The notes: generated by a model from the sequence alone, not told the origin. Shown: positions 45,605-55,902, counted from the stretch's first letter. The stretch is 64,000 nucleotides of DNA from Sycon ciliatum (GCF_964019385.1 NC_088645.1:13321638-13385637); one strand, 5' to 3'. Numbers and translations: made by a program.

Positions 45605-45838
45605 ATGAGCGGCTATTTGGACAAGGACAACAAAGCACCTCGTGGGTGGCCAAGGTTGACACTAGCCACAAGTCTGGTCGCTCAGTTGAATAAGCTGGGT
45701 GTGCCCATGAAGACCATGCAGAGGACAAGACAGACTGGAAGAAACTGTGCAGCTCGACACTCGAGGACAAATCAGTATCAGCAGCTACTACACCTTGCTG
45801 ATGATGCTCACAAGACAGAAGTGGGGAAAAAAAACTGA
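45605..45838 (+). pseudogene. Relic of a LINE ORF2 C terminus (tentative)
   Basis: The frame begins MSGYLDKDNKAPRGWPRLTL. Together with the neighbouring frame, which contains the stretch DHAEDKTDWKKLC, it resembles the end of RTE/Jockey-type RTs (‘GRPRxTW ... AxDRxxWRxL’). A frameshift separates the two parts. Alternatively it is a short gene of unknown role. Mirror at 53919-54152. Confidence 0.35.
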
Positions 45839-45946
45839 ATTTCTTTATTTAGTGCTCAACTACGCGAAATGTGTTATTATTATTATACATGTTCAACTGT
45901 AATCAGTCTGGCTGACTGCCATTCTCTACCACACATTACCGGACAC

Positions 45947-47080
45947 TGTTGTGGTTGTCGTCGTTATCGTCGTCGTTGTTGATGTTGTAGTCGGTTGTTG
46001 TCGTCGTTATCGTCGTCGTTGTTGATGTTGTTATTGGTTGTTGTTGTCGGTTGTTGCCGGTTGTTGTCGTCGTTTGTTGTTGGTTGTTGTTGGTTGTTGT
46101 TGATGTTGTAGTCGGTTGTCGTCGTCGTTATCGTCGTCGTTGTTGATGTTGTTATTGGTTGTTGTTGGTTGTTGTTGTGTGTTGTTGTCGGTTGTTGTTG
46201 GCTGTTGGATGTTGTTGTCGGTTGTTGCTGGTTATTGTTGGTTGTTGTTGGTTGTTGTTGTTGTCGGTTGTTGTCGGTTGTTGGGTGTTGTTGTCGGCTG
46301 TTGGGTGTTCTTGTTGGTTGGTGTTGGTTGTTGTTGGTTGTTGTCGGTTGTTGTCCGTTGTTGTCGGCTGTTGCTAGTTGTTGCTGGTTGTTGTTGTTGG
46401 CTGTTGTTGGTTGTTGTTGGATGTTGTTGTCGGTTGTTGTCGATTGCTAGTTGTTGGTTGTAGTTGGTTGTTGTCGGTTGTTGTTGGTTGTTGTCGGTTG
46501 TTTTCGGCCGTTGTCGGTTGTTGTTGTTTATTGTTGGCTGTTGTTGGTTGTTGTTGGGTGTTGTTTGGTATTGTTGTCGGTTGTTGCCGGTTGTCGTTTG
46601 CTGTTGTTGGTTGTTGTTGCCGGTTGTTGTCGGTTGTTGGGTGTTGTTGTCGGTTGTTGGGTGTTGTTGTTGTCGGTTGTTGGGTGGTGTTGTTGGTTGT
46701 TGTTGGTTGTTGTTGGTTGTTGCCGGATGTTGTCGGTTGTTGTTGGTTGTTGTTGTCGGTTGTTGTCGGTTGTTGTCAGTTGTTATTGGTTGTTGTTGGT
46801 TGTTGTTGGTTGTTGTTGGTTGTTGTTGGCTGTTGTTGGCTGTTGTTGTCGGTTGTTGTTGGTTGTTGTTGGTAGTTGTTGTCGGTTGCTGTCGGTTGTT
46901 GTCGGTTGTTGTCGGTTGTTGTTGTTTGTTGTTGGTTGTTGTTGGTTGTTGTTGGTTGTTGTTGGTTGTTGTTGGCTGTTGTTGTTGTTTGTTGTTGGTT
47001 GTTGTTGTCGGTTGTTGTCGGTTGTTGGGTGTTGTTGTTGGTTATTGTCGGTTGTTGTCGGTTGTTGTCGGTTGTTGTGT
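45947..47080. repeat. GGTTGTTGTY minisatellite, left arm (1.1 kb)
   Basis: Degenerate array built on GGTTGTTGTTGGTTGTTGTC with CGTCGTTATCGTCGTC at the outer end. Six long frames are open through it in several phases because the repeat lacks stops; none is a gene. Mirror 52677-53810. Confidence 0.9.
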
Positions 47081-47575
47081 TTTAACCCTTTGCGGTGCAT
47101 CAGTCATTAACGACTGATATTGTGTACATACCGTAAAACTGTCGTAACTCCATCGATTTTAGTCCTGTTGCACATATCGAAATATGTAGATTAATCGTTA
47201 TTTTGTTCATTATCCAGGAGGATGTTGCTATGATTCAGTACCATTTTTTCGCATAATGAGACGAGTTTGTGTAACGTTAGTGTGACGTGGGTATGCTGAT
47301 TGGATGCGAGGTGGTGAGAGTATGCTGATTGGCCGATAACAATTAGTGGAAGGGATAAAGTAATGCGCTGCTTGTGCAGCGTAACCAAACACATGGTCTG
47401 TGGGAAACACCCTAGTAAAATAAATAAAATAATAATAACATGAATTGCCACCGGCACTTGAGAGACTCGAGCCCCACCACCTTGTTCAAATCGGACTTGG
47501 TAGCTTCGTATTGGAACTTAATCTTCTTCTTTTTGAGGTATGACCGTACAAAACGCGCTTGGAGTTTTCATTTAT
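47081..47575. other. Inter-gene region with a LINE 3' remnant, left arm
   Basis: Includes GGTCTGTGGGAAACACCCTAG plus (ATTT)n about 47395-47440 (the CR1-like 3' end seen elsewhere) and two ATGCTGATTGG motifs. The 88-residue frame 47191-47457 overlaps the LINE piece and is not supported. Confidence 0.5.
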
Positions 47576-47576
47576 T

Positions 47577-47883
47577 TTATTTTTTCATTGCAACTTTTTT
47601 AGCAGATGTCCACTCGTGAAACAACGGTGAATCTGGAACGAATAAATGGTCCATGCCAAAGGCATGACGAGTCTCGAAGTCTTCACATTCATGATGGAAC
47701 CTTGTCATGATTGACGCATTCCTTGATGGTGCGCACATGAAATCAACCTGGCTCATCTTTTCCAATTCCATTCTTTTCACATCCTGCAACCCATACCCTA
47801 CTAGTATCAGTGGGGACGCTAGAATCAGAAGAGGCAAGGCAGCACTCTTCCGTGGATGTATTACTCGACACAACACCACCCAT
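47577..47883 (-). CDS. Small overlapping ORFs, possible myristoylated protein, left arm
   Basis: Mirror of 51874-52180. See that entry. Confidence 0.3.
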
Positions 47884-48005
47884 ACTTGTTTTCTAGAAGT
47901 TTTGAATATAATGATATATTGCAGTAGGAAGTAGTATACAGTCAAATAGGATAGGATAAGAATGAATGATCAGCTGTCTGATAAAGAATGCAGTTCATTA
48001 AAGAC

Positions 48006-48776
48006 TTATTGGAAGCTCTCTACCAGCTGATCGTCTTGTTGAACGACGACACTGCATAATGATATGAAGCTCTCAGTTAGCTGTTTCAGTTCCGTGGTAG
48101 AAAGTGTCATGTGCGCGTCCAGAGCACGATGAAAACATCTGGGCTCCACGTGGATGCAGACGATTGGAGCAACAGTAAGACGTACCTTCAACGCCTGCTC
48201 GTCAAGGTCGAAGGAGACTGCCCCGGGGTAGATGAAAACATCTTGTTCCACATCCAGTTCGAACGAGCTGGTCGGGACTAGCTTGCTTTCACCGTTGATG
48301 TATACCCGACATTGACCGTCGGACGAACGTGATGGGTAGAAGTTGGTCTTGATCTTCTCCACACGTCCTCTTCGGAGAGTGTCACGGAGCGATGGACAAG
48401 TCTTGATCAAGTTCGTAATGATGAACTCAGTGGACTCATTCAGGTCGATGTAAACCTGTCCTTGAGCATCTTTGCGAGCTGTTGCCGTACTACCACAGGC
48501 TGGTAGAGCTCCTGAAGGGAAGTACATCTTATAACCAGGCTTGTAGAAGGATCTACCTGATGACTTGTAGGACAGTTGCATGTCCTCCTGAAACCCATCC
48601 ACCACAATCTCTTTGTGGAGCTTGGTAGGAGCAGGTGGCACATAGCGACGCTTAGCCGGTACTGCGTTCGAAGAGAGCACAACTTGAGGAGGGTCAGCAG
48701 GAAGAGCGGAATTCTTCCTCACCCGTCGCTCGTAAAGGGAATCCATCTTCCAGGAAGCGAAGGCAGAACAACTCAT
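48006..48776 (-). CDS. Unknown 256-residue protein, left arm
   Basis: Mirror of 50981-51751, identical sequence. See that entry. Confidence 0.7.
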   Translation of the reverse strand: MSCSAFASWKMDSLYERRVRKNSALPADPPQVVLSSNAVPAKRRYVPPAPTKLHKEIVVDGFQEDMQLSYKSSGRSFYKPGYKMYFPSGALPACGSTATARKDAQGQVYIDLNESTEFIITNLIKTCPSLRDTLRRGRVEKIKTNFYPSRSSDGQCRVYINGESKLVPTSSFELDVEQDVFIYPGAVSFDLDEQALKVRLTVAPIVCIHVEPRCFHRALDAHMTLSTTELKQLTESFISLCSVVVQQDDQLVESFQ

Positions 48777-49019
48777 CAGCACTGTATTCGATGAACGAAT
48801 GACTCAACTACAGGACAACCATCTGTATTTATACAAGTCAGAGACGGGGGCGGATTGAAATGTTAAAATATGTGTCAACTAGATCAACCAATCACCATCA
48901 AGCCCGACACAAACATTTGCCCAATCAGCATTGAGCCCGCCAAAAACATTTGACCAACCAGCATCAAACCCACCAAAAACATTTTGTCCAGTCAGCGGCA
49001 TGCCCACCAAATAATTATC

Positions 49020-49748
49020 TCATCTTAAAGATTCCTTACATGATACAGCCACTTTAGTGAACTGATACAGTATGGAAATAAGATCAAAGTCAAACGTGTG
49101 CAAGTTCTGAATCACGTGATCAAGTGAATAGGCTTCCCAACAATAGGCATCAATCAATGATGTCATAAGAGATGTATCAGATGGAGATAAAATCAGCAAA
49201 TTCGTACGCAACGTGGACAGTTGAGATGATGACACCATCCTGGTCGACTCCATGAGATGCAGTACATATAGGAGTGGAAAATGCTGAGGAAGAGGTTTCA
49301 TGATTCGACTGAACCTCAACCACGATACACTGCTACGAGGTAAGTAGGAACGCAGTTTACGTAGTACATCCACATTCGTATCGTATACTATGCAGGATAA
49401 TGCTATAGCATAGTTTAAACTCTTGTACAAACAGGATTTTTTCATCGCAAGTAACTGCTCCCGAAGAGGGTGTACGCAAAGCTGATCGGATAAGAGTTCA
49501 GTTTTCGAAAGAAAATGCAAAAGATGACGATCCACACCGCATAACCGCTCATGTACAGCGTAACGCTTCTTCATCAAACTACATCTCCTATGCACATCAT
49601 CTTCAGGGAAGTAAATCACCGCCATGACAAGTCCACACGAAGAACACACGTATCTTCCTTCATGTAAAACATGATCAAGATGTTGACACTGTTTTTCCTC
49701 CCCGTATTGCTCTTTTTCTTCTTCTTTCTTCTTAAATTCAGAATCCAT
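49020..49748 (-). CDS. TFIIB-like transcription factor, left arm
   Basis: Mirror of 50009-50737, identical sequence. Divergently transcribed from the right-arm copy; the two ATGs are 260 bp apart around the palindrome centre. Confidence 0.7.
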   Translation of the reverse strand: MDSEFKKKEEEKEQYGEEKQCQHLDHVLHEGRYVCSSCGLVMAVIYFPEDDVHRRCSLMKKRYAVHERLCGVDRHLLHFLSKTELLSDQLCVHPLREQLLAMKKSCLYKSLNYAIALSCIVYDTNVDVLRKLRSYLPRSSVSWLRFSRIMKPLPQHFPLLYVLHLMESTRMVSSSQLSTLRTNLLILSPSDTSLMTSLIDAYCWEAYSLDHVIQNLHTFDFDLISILYQFTKVAVSCKESLR

Positions 49749-50008
49749 CTTCACTCCTCACCAACATCCTCATTATGACACTATATCCAGCATGATATCT
49801 ACTTTATATAACCAATCCTATCCGGGGCAATTATCAGGTACAACCATGGGGGTAGATGACCTCATACCCTCGCCAACACGTCGGCGAGGGTATGAGGTCA
49901 TCTACCCCCATGGTTGTACCTGATAATTGCCCCGGATAGGATTGGTTATATAAAGTAGATATCATGCTGGATATAGTGTCATAATGAGGATGTTGGTGAG
50001 GAGTGAAG
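49749..50008. promoter_or_regulatory. Palindromic bidirectional promoter at the element centre
   Basis: Holds the 8-nt centre AACACGTC (49875-49882) between CCTCGCC and GGCGAGG, and on each side an ATTGG (inverted CCAAT) next to TATATAAA (49947-49954 right; mirror 49803-49810 left), about 55 bp before each TFIIB-like ATG. A symmetric promoter driving two identical divergent genes is inferred. Confidence 0.65.
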
Positions 50009-50737
50009 ATGGATTCTGAATTTAAGAAGAAAGAAGAAGAAAAAGAGCAATACGGGGAGGAAAAACAGTGTCAACATCTTGATCATGTTTTACATGAAGG
50101 AAGATACGTGTGTTCTTCGTGTGGACTTGTCATGGCGGTGATTTACTTCCCTGAAGATGATGTGCATAGGAGATGTAGTTTGATGAAGAAGCGTTACGCT
50201 GTACATGAGCGGTTATGCGGTGTGGATCGTCATCTTTTGCATTTTCTTTCGAAAACTGAACTCTTATCCGATCAGCTTTGCGTACACCCTCTTCGGGAGC
50301 AGTTACTTGCGATGAAAAAATCCTGTTTGTACAAGAGTTTAAACTATGCTATAGCATTATCCTGCATAGTATACGATACGAATGTGGATGTACTACGTAA
50401 ACTGCGTTCCTACTTACCTCGTAGCAGTGTATCGTGGTTGAGGTTCAGTCGAATCATGAAACCTCTTCCTCAGCATTTTCCACTCCTATATGTACTGCAT
50501 CTCATGGAGTCGACCAGGATGGTGTCATCATCTCAACTGTCCACGTTGCGTACGAATTTGCTGATTTTATCTCCATCTGATACATCTCTTATGACATCAT
50601 TGATTGATGCCTATTGTTGGGAAGCCTATTCACTTGATCACGTGATTCAGAACTTGCACACGTTTGACTTTGATCTTATTTCCATACTGTATCAGTTCAC
50701 TAAAGTGGCTGTATCATGTAAGGAATCTTTAAGATGA
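50009..50737 (+). CDS. TFIIB-like transcription factor, right arm
   Basis: 242 residues from ATG 50009, 55 bp past a TATATAAA box. A charged Lys/Glu N terminus is followed by a zinc ribbon: C21, H23 (or H26), C35 and C38 in VCSSCGLVM, the TFIIB signature of recruiting RNA polymerase II. The rest (residues ~60-240) is predicted helical and could be a cyclin-like fold, with no recognisable sequence identity. TFIIB homologues are known in several large eukaryotic DNA viruses, where they drive late or self-specific transcription. Not part of any known Maverick core set. Could instead be a zinc-ribbon protein unrelated to TFIIB beyond residue 45. Confidence 0.65.
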   Translation: MDSEFKKKEEEKEQYGEEKQCQHLDHVLHEGRYVCSSCGLVMAVIYFPEDDVHRRCSLMKKRYAVHERLCGVDRHLLHFLSKTELLSDQLCVHPLREQLLAMKKSCLYKSLNYAIALSCIVYDTNVDVLRKLRSYLPRSSVSWLRFSRIMKPLPQHFPLLYVLHLMESTRMVSSSQLSTLRTNLLILSPSDTSLMTSLIDAYCWEAYSLDHVIQNLHTFDFDLISILYQFTKVAVSCKESLR

Positions 50738-50980
50738 GATAATTATTTGGTGGGCATGCCGCTGACTGGACAAAATGTTTTTGGTGGGTTTGATGCTGGT
50801 TGGTCAAATGTTTTTGGCGGGCTCAATGCTGATTGGGCAAATGTTTGTGTCGGGCTTGATGGTGATTGGTTGATCTAGTTGACACATATTTTAACATTTC
50901 AATCCGCCCCCGTCTCTGACTTGTATAAATACAGATGGTTGTCCTGTAGTTGAGTCATTCGTTCATCGAATACAGTGCTG
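50738..50980 (+). promoter_or_regulatory. CCAAT-repeat promoter with TATA box
   Basis: Four imperfect ~37-bp repeats (about 50742-50880), three or four containing GATTGG/GGTTGG (inverted CCAAT) with GGCGGGC or GGTGGG and AAATGTTT. TATAAATA follows at 50924-50931, 50 bp before ATG 50981. Mirror 48777-49019. This is a typical polymerase II promoter for the next gene. Confidence 0.65.
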
Positions 50981-51751
50981 ATGAGTTGTTCTGCCTTCGC
51001 TTCCTGGAAGATGGATTCCCTTTACGAGCGACGGGTGAGGAAGAATTCCGCTCTTCCTGCTGACCCTCCTCAAGTTGTGCTCTCTTCGAACGCAGTACCG
51101 GCTAAGCGTCGCTATGTGCCACCTGCTCCTACCAAGCTCCACAAAGAGATTGTGGTGGATGGGTTTCAGGAGGACATGCAACTGTCCTACAAGTCATCAG
51201 GTAGATCCTTCTACAAGCCTGGTTATAAGATGTACTTCCCTTCAGGAGCTCTACCAGCCTGTGGTAGTACGGCAACAGCTCGCAAAGATGCTCAAGGACA
51301 GGTTTACATCGACCTGAATGAGTCCACTGAGTTCATCATTACGAACTTGATCAAGACTTGTCCATCGCTCCGTGACACTCTCCGAAGAGGACGTGTGGAG
51401 AAGATCAAGACCAACTTCTACCCATCACGTTCGTCCGACGGTCAATGTCGGGTATACATCAACGGTGAAAGCAAGCTAGTCCCGACCAGCTCGTTCGAAC
51501 TGGATGTGGAACAAGATGTTTTCATCTACCCCGGGGCAGTCTCCTTCGACCTTGACGAGCAGGCGTTGAAGGTACGTCTTACTGTTGCTCCAATCGTCTG
51601 CATCCACGTGGAGCCCAGATGTTTTCATCGTGCTCTGGACGCGCACATGACACTTTCTACCACGGAACTGAAACAGCTAACTGAGAGCTTCATATCATTA
51701 TGCAGTGTCGTCGTTCAACAAGACGATCAGCTGGTAGAGAGCTTCCAATAA
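50981..51751 (+). CDS. Unknown 256-residue protein, right arm
   Basis: No family recognised. ATG 50981 (an ATG at 51011, MDSLYERRV, is an alternative start giving 246 residues). The N terminus is basic and proline-rich (PAKRRYVPPAPTKLHKE). The middle is polar with Ser/Gly loops. Residues ~120-215 look like alternating β strands (EFIITNL, CRVYING, VFIYPGAVSFDL, KVRLTVAPIVCIHV). The C terminus is helical. A β-rich fold of this size could be a nucleic-acid-binding or virion protein, but I have no evidence for either. It has its own CCAAT/TATA promoter and the same direction as the TFIIB-like gene. Confidence 0.7.
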   Translation: MSCSAFASWKMDSLYERRVRKNSALPADPPQVVLSSNAVPAKRRYVPPAPTKLHKEIVVDGFQEDMQLSYKSSGRSFYKPGYKMYFPSGALPACGSTATARKDAQGQVYIDLNESTEFIITNLIKTCPSLRDTLRRGRVEKIKTNFYPSRSSDGQCRVYINGESKLVPTSSFELDVEQDVFIYPGAVSFDLDEQALKVRLTVAPIVCIHVEPRCFHRALDAHMTLSTTELKQLTESFISLCSVVVQQDDQLVESFQ

Positions 51752-51873
51752 GTCTTTAATGAACTGCATTCTTTATCAGACAGCTGATCATTCATTCTTA
51801 TCCTATCCTATTTGACTGTATACTACTTCCTACTGCAATATATCATTATATTCAAAACTTCTAGAAAACAAGT

Positions 51874-52180
51874 ATGGGTGGTGTTGTGTCGAGTAATACA
51901 TCCACGGAAGAGTGCTGCCTTGCCTCTTCTGATTCTAGCGTCCCCACTGATACTAGTAGGGTATGGGTTGCAGGATGTGAAAAGAATGGAATTGGAAAAG
52001 ATGAGCCAGGTTGATTTCATGTGCGCACCATCAAGGAATGCGTCAATCATGACAAGGTTCCATCATGAATGTGAAGACTTCGAGACTCGTCATGCCTTTG
52101 GCATGGACCATTTATTCGTTCCAGATTCACCGTTGTTTCACGAGTGGACATCTGCTAAAAAAGTTGCAATGAAAAAATAA
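51874..52180 (+). CDS. Small overlapping ORFs, possible myristoylated protein, right arm
   Basis: ATG 51874 opens a 46-codon frame (to 52014) starting MGGVVSSNTSTEECC. That is an N-myristoylation signal (Met-Gly with Ser at position 6) followed by a Cys pair suited to palmitoylation. A second frame, ATG 51986 to TAA 52180 (MELEKMSQVDFMCAPSRN...), overlaps it by 29 bp; its upstream open part, without ATG, is hydrophobic. AATAAA at 52176 and 52181 marks a 3' end. The frames may be two proteins, one protein broken by a frameshift, or part of the 3' UTR of the preceding gene. Confidence 0.35.
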
Positions 52181-52186
52181 AATAAA
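52176..52186 (+). terminator. Polyadenylation signals
   Basis: AATAAA at 52176-52181 and 52181-52186, overlapping the stop codon of the small ORF. Mirror 47571-47581. Confidence 0.55.
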
Positions 52187-52676
52187 TGAAAACTCCAAGC
52201 GCGTTTTGTACGGTCATACCTCAAAAAGAAGAAGATTAAGTTCCAATACGAAGCTACCAAGTCCGATTTGAACAAGGTGGTGGGGCTCGAGTCTCTCAAG
52301 TGCCGGTGGCAATTCATGTTATTATTATTTTATTTATTTTACTAGGGTGTTTCCCACAGACCATGTGTTTGGTTACGCTGCACAAGCAGCGCATTACTTT
52401 ATCCCTTCCACTAATTGTTATCGGCCAATCAGCATACTCTCACCACCTCGCATCCAATCAGCATACCCACGTCACACTAACGTTACACAAACTCGTCTCA
52501 TTATGCGAAAAAATGGTACTGAATCATAGCAACATCCTCCTGGATAATGAACAAAATAACGATTAATCTACATATTTCGATATGTGCAACAGGACTAAAA
52601 TCGATGGAGTTACGACAGTTTTACGGTATGTACACAATATCAGTCGTTAATGACTGATGCACCGCAAAGGGTTAAA

Positions 52677-53810
52677 ACACAACAACCGACAACAACCGAC
52701 AACAACCGACAATAACCAACAACAACACCCAACAACCGACAACAACCGACAACAACAACCAACAACAAACAACAACAACAGCCAACAACAACCAACAACA
52801 ACCAACAACAACCAACAACAACCAACAACAAACAACAACAACCGACAACAACCGACAACAACCGACAGCAACCGACAACAACTACCAACAACAACCAACA
52901 ACAACCGACAACAACAGCCAACAACAGCCAACAACAACCAACAACAACCAACAACAACCAACAACAACCAATAACAACTGACAACAACCGACAACAACCG
53001 ACAACAACAACCAACAACAACCGACAACATCCGGCAACAACCAACAACAACCAACAACAACCAACAACACCACCCAACAACCGACAACAACAACACCCAA
53101 CAACCGACAACAACACCCAACAACCGACAACAACCGGCAACAACAACCAACAACAGCAAACGACAACCGGCAACAACCGACAACAATACCAAACAACACC
53201 CAACAACAACCAACAACAGCCAACAATAAACAACAACAACCGACAACGGCCGAAAACAACCGACAACAACCAACAACAACCGACAACAACCAACTACAAC
53301 CAACAACTAGCAATCGACAACAACCGACAACAACATCCAACAACAACCAACAACAGCCAACAACAACAACCAGCAACAACTAGCAACAGCCGACAACAAC
53401 GGACAACAACCGACAACAACCAACAACAACCAACACCAACCAACAAGAACACCCAACAGCCGACAACAACACCCAACAACCGACAACAACCGACAACAAC
53501 AACAACCAACAACAACCAACAATAACCAGCAACAACCGACAACAACATCCAACAGCCAACAACAACCGACAACAACACACAACAACAACCAACAACAACC
53601 AATAACAACATCAACAACGACGACGATAACGACGACGACAACCGACTACAACATCAACAACAACCAACAACAACCAACAACAAACGACGACAACAACCGG
53701 CAACAACCGACAACAACAACCAATAACAACATCAACAACGACGACGATAACGACGACAACAACCGACTACAACATCAACAACGACGACGATAACGACGAC
53801 AACCACAACA
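52677..53810. repeat. CAACAACAACC minisatellite, right arm (1.1 kb)
   Basis: Exact mirror of 45947-47080. Length identity of two such slippage-prone arrays is notable. Confidence 0.9.
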
Positions 53811-53918
53811 GTGTCCGGTAATGTGTGGTAGAGAATGGCAGTCAGCCAGACTGATTACAGTTGAACATGTATAATAATAATAACACATTTCGCGTAGTTG
53901 AGCACTAAATAAAGAAAT

Positions 53919-54152
53919 TCAGTTTTTTTTCCCCACTTCTGTCTTGTGAGCATCATCAGCAAGGTGTAGTAGCTGCTGATACTGATTTGTCCTCGAGTGT
54001 CGAGCTGCACAGTTTCTTCCAGTCTGTCTTGTCCTCTGCATGGTCTTCATGGGCACACCCAGCTTATTCAACTGAGCGACCAGACTTGTGGCTAGTGTCA
54101 ACCTTGGCCACCCACGAGGTGCTTTGTTGTCCTTGTCCAAATAGCCGCTCAT
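53919..54152 (-). pseudogene. Relic of a LINE ORF2 C terminus, right arm (tentative)
   Basis: Mirror of 45605-45838. Confidence 0.35.
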
Positions 54153-54238
54153 GGCTACTTAGGGTGGCGTGTCCGTGTCCATCTGTAGCACATGACTGGT
54201 CATTCGTAGTCGCCTACACGCAGCGGTGTCATGTATTA

Positions 54239-55288
54239 CTACAAGAACTCAACCAAGTCCTCAGCAGTCATGGAGTAGCGGCAGGTTGGGCAAGTTGGGC
54301 TGGAGGCAGAACTGATCCACTCCTTGATACAGTGGAAGTGAAATTCATGACCACACTCCAACTTGGATAGAGGACGGTTCAGGGTATCCTGACAAATCAC
54401 ACAAATGGGCTCATGACTTATTGCTGACGAGTCTACCTTAGTAGGCACTACATTGATGTACTGCAGCTCCATGGGGTGTATTGCCTGGTCTTGATGGTGG
54501 TCACCGTAATACACCCCGTTGAGGTACCACTGATAGATACCCTCCTCCTGAGAGATGAAAGCAGGCCCATCTTCCCTATGCCGAAGGTTGTATCGGTACC
54601 ACTCCCGTACACGGTTGTTACCTTCCCTGCGTATCACGGCTGGCGCATTCTCCCTGTGGAGCCGGTCGTGATAATACCACTGGATGGTGATACCATCATC
54701 ACTCCGAGTGATCCTGGCTGGTCCGTCTACTCTGTGTAGACGCCCTTGGACATACCAGGCTTCCAGCAAATAGGCGCCATCAAATCTCTCCGTCAGAGCA
54801 GGGCCGTCGCCGATCCTTTGTCTGACGCCATTCCAATACCACTCTTCGCGGTGTCGGTAGAACCCCTCAGAGTCTTCACCAAGGTCTGAAAATGTTTCCA
54901 CTGCAGGGCCATCATACCTGTGGAGTCTTCCGTGGTGATACCACCGTAGAATACCGCATGTGGCGTCATAATAACTGACTGCAGGACCGCCGGCTCTATG
55001 ACGGGCGCCGTTGAGGTAGTACTCTATGCTACCCCGTCCTATCCAAGCCGGTTCATTAACGCGATGAAGGCGACCTCCATAGCACCAGGCGGACACTCCC
55101 CTACTATCAACAAGAGCTGGTCCGTCCTCCCGATGGAGTCTACCATCGACGTGCCAAATTTCTTGCTGCGCGTTTTGATCTGCCAACTCCACAACTGTTC
55201 TTATTGGCGTCCGCCTTTCTATTAGTAAAGGACCCGTGGTGAGAGACCACGACCGGTCGTCCAAGTCTACACCGAATGTATCAGCCAT
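54239..55288 (-). CDS. HR-x-x-x-PA repeat protein with C-terminal RING-H2, right arm
   Basis: Mirror of 44469-45518 with identical translation. Its 5' end faces the zinc-finger gene (divergent, about 175-270 bp between starts), so the two may share a promoter region. Confidence 0.8.
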   Translation of the reverse strand: MADTFGVDLDDRSWSLTTGPLLIERRTPIRTVVELADQNAQQEIWHVDGRLHREDGPALVDSRGVSAWCYGGRLHRVNEPAWIGRGSIEYYLNGARHRAGGPAVSYYDATCGILRWYHHGRLHRYDGPAVETFSDLGEDSEGFYRHREEWYWNGVRQRIGDGPALTERFDGAYLLEAWYVQGRLHRVDGPARITRSDDGITIQWYYHDRLHRENAPAVIRREGNNRVREWYRYNLRHREDGPAFISQEEGIYQWYLNGVYYGDHHQDQAIHPMELQYINVVPTKVDSSAISHEPICVICQDTLNRPLSKLECGHEFHFHCIKEWISSASSPTCPTCRYSMTAEDLVEFL

Positions 55289-55463
55289 ATCTATTTACTG
55301 AGAATAATGTAACAACTCCTCCACAAACGCTTCTACAACTGACGTCTTCTTCATCCTGGTTTTTTCCTCTTGGTGGTTTTGGATAAGAGTTGAAAAGTCC
55401 AAAAGGTCAACTGATGACCTTTGCGTTACTTGGTATGATTGGGTTTTAGCGGATGATGTCGGT

Positions 55464-55902
55464 ATGCAGCTGGGGAGCGAATTTGACAGGAAGAAGGTAA
55501 AGGTCTTGCTTTGCGGTTCACACCTTCACTTCAGTATCATTATCCTGAAAACAGCCCAAATGAGGTTCACGTGTCACTGTGGCGTTCGCCTTACAGGGGT
55601 AGTACCCCTGTTTCAACACCTGAGGCGGTGCGTCAAGCGCCGCCTCTTTCTAATCATATATTGCGATAAATGGTAAGTGTGCAGTGCTCCTAGCTCTCTC
55701 CCCCAACAAAAGAGCTCTATGACACTGTGCTTTCTGCGGTTTCTTTCGTTTTTACAGTGGAGAAAGGCTGGTGGGAGGCCAGGCCGTGGCCGCACACCTG
55801 GCGGGTGCGGCCCATCGGGCCCGTTACTGGGAGGGCCGGCAAGTCGGGCTGCTGTTGCAGTCCGACTACCGGGACGCCATGGAGCGTATCCGGACCCTGT
55901 AA
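55464..55902 (+). CDS. Intron-containing zinc-finger gene, right arm
   Basis: Exon to 55672, intron 55673-55757 (GTAAGT ... pyrimidine tract TTTCTTTCGTTTTTACAG), exon 55758 on. Start at ATG 55464 (about 117 residues) or ATG 55560 (85 residues). The first exon encodes a C-x-C/H-x3-C finger (FTCHCGVRL ... QHLRRC). The intron splits a second finger: its second Cys is completed across the junction and its two His lie in AAHLAGAAHRARY. Unspliced, the frame ends at once. The stop follows RIRTL at 55900; a second intron (55899-56041) and probably a third (from about 56110 to 56415) lie at or after the stop, and AATAAA is at about 56433. Likely a nucleic-acid-binding protein needing host splicing. 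Role unknown. Confidence 0.55.

Noticed and set aside
45387..45770. 127-residue minus-strand ORF overlapping the RING gene end
   Set aside because: Shadow of the RING and LINE-relic sequence on the other strand.
45947..47117. Six long overlapping ORFs rich in Val, Gly, Cys and Leu (and mirror ORFs at 52640-53641)
   Set aside because: They all read through the GGTTGTTGTY minisatellite, which lacks stops in several frames.
47191..47457. 88-residue hydrophobic-start ORF (mirror 52300-52566)
   Set aside because: Overlaps the CR1-like LINE 3' remnant.
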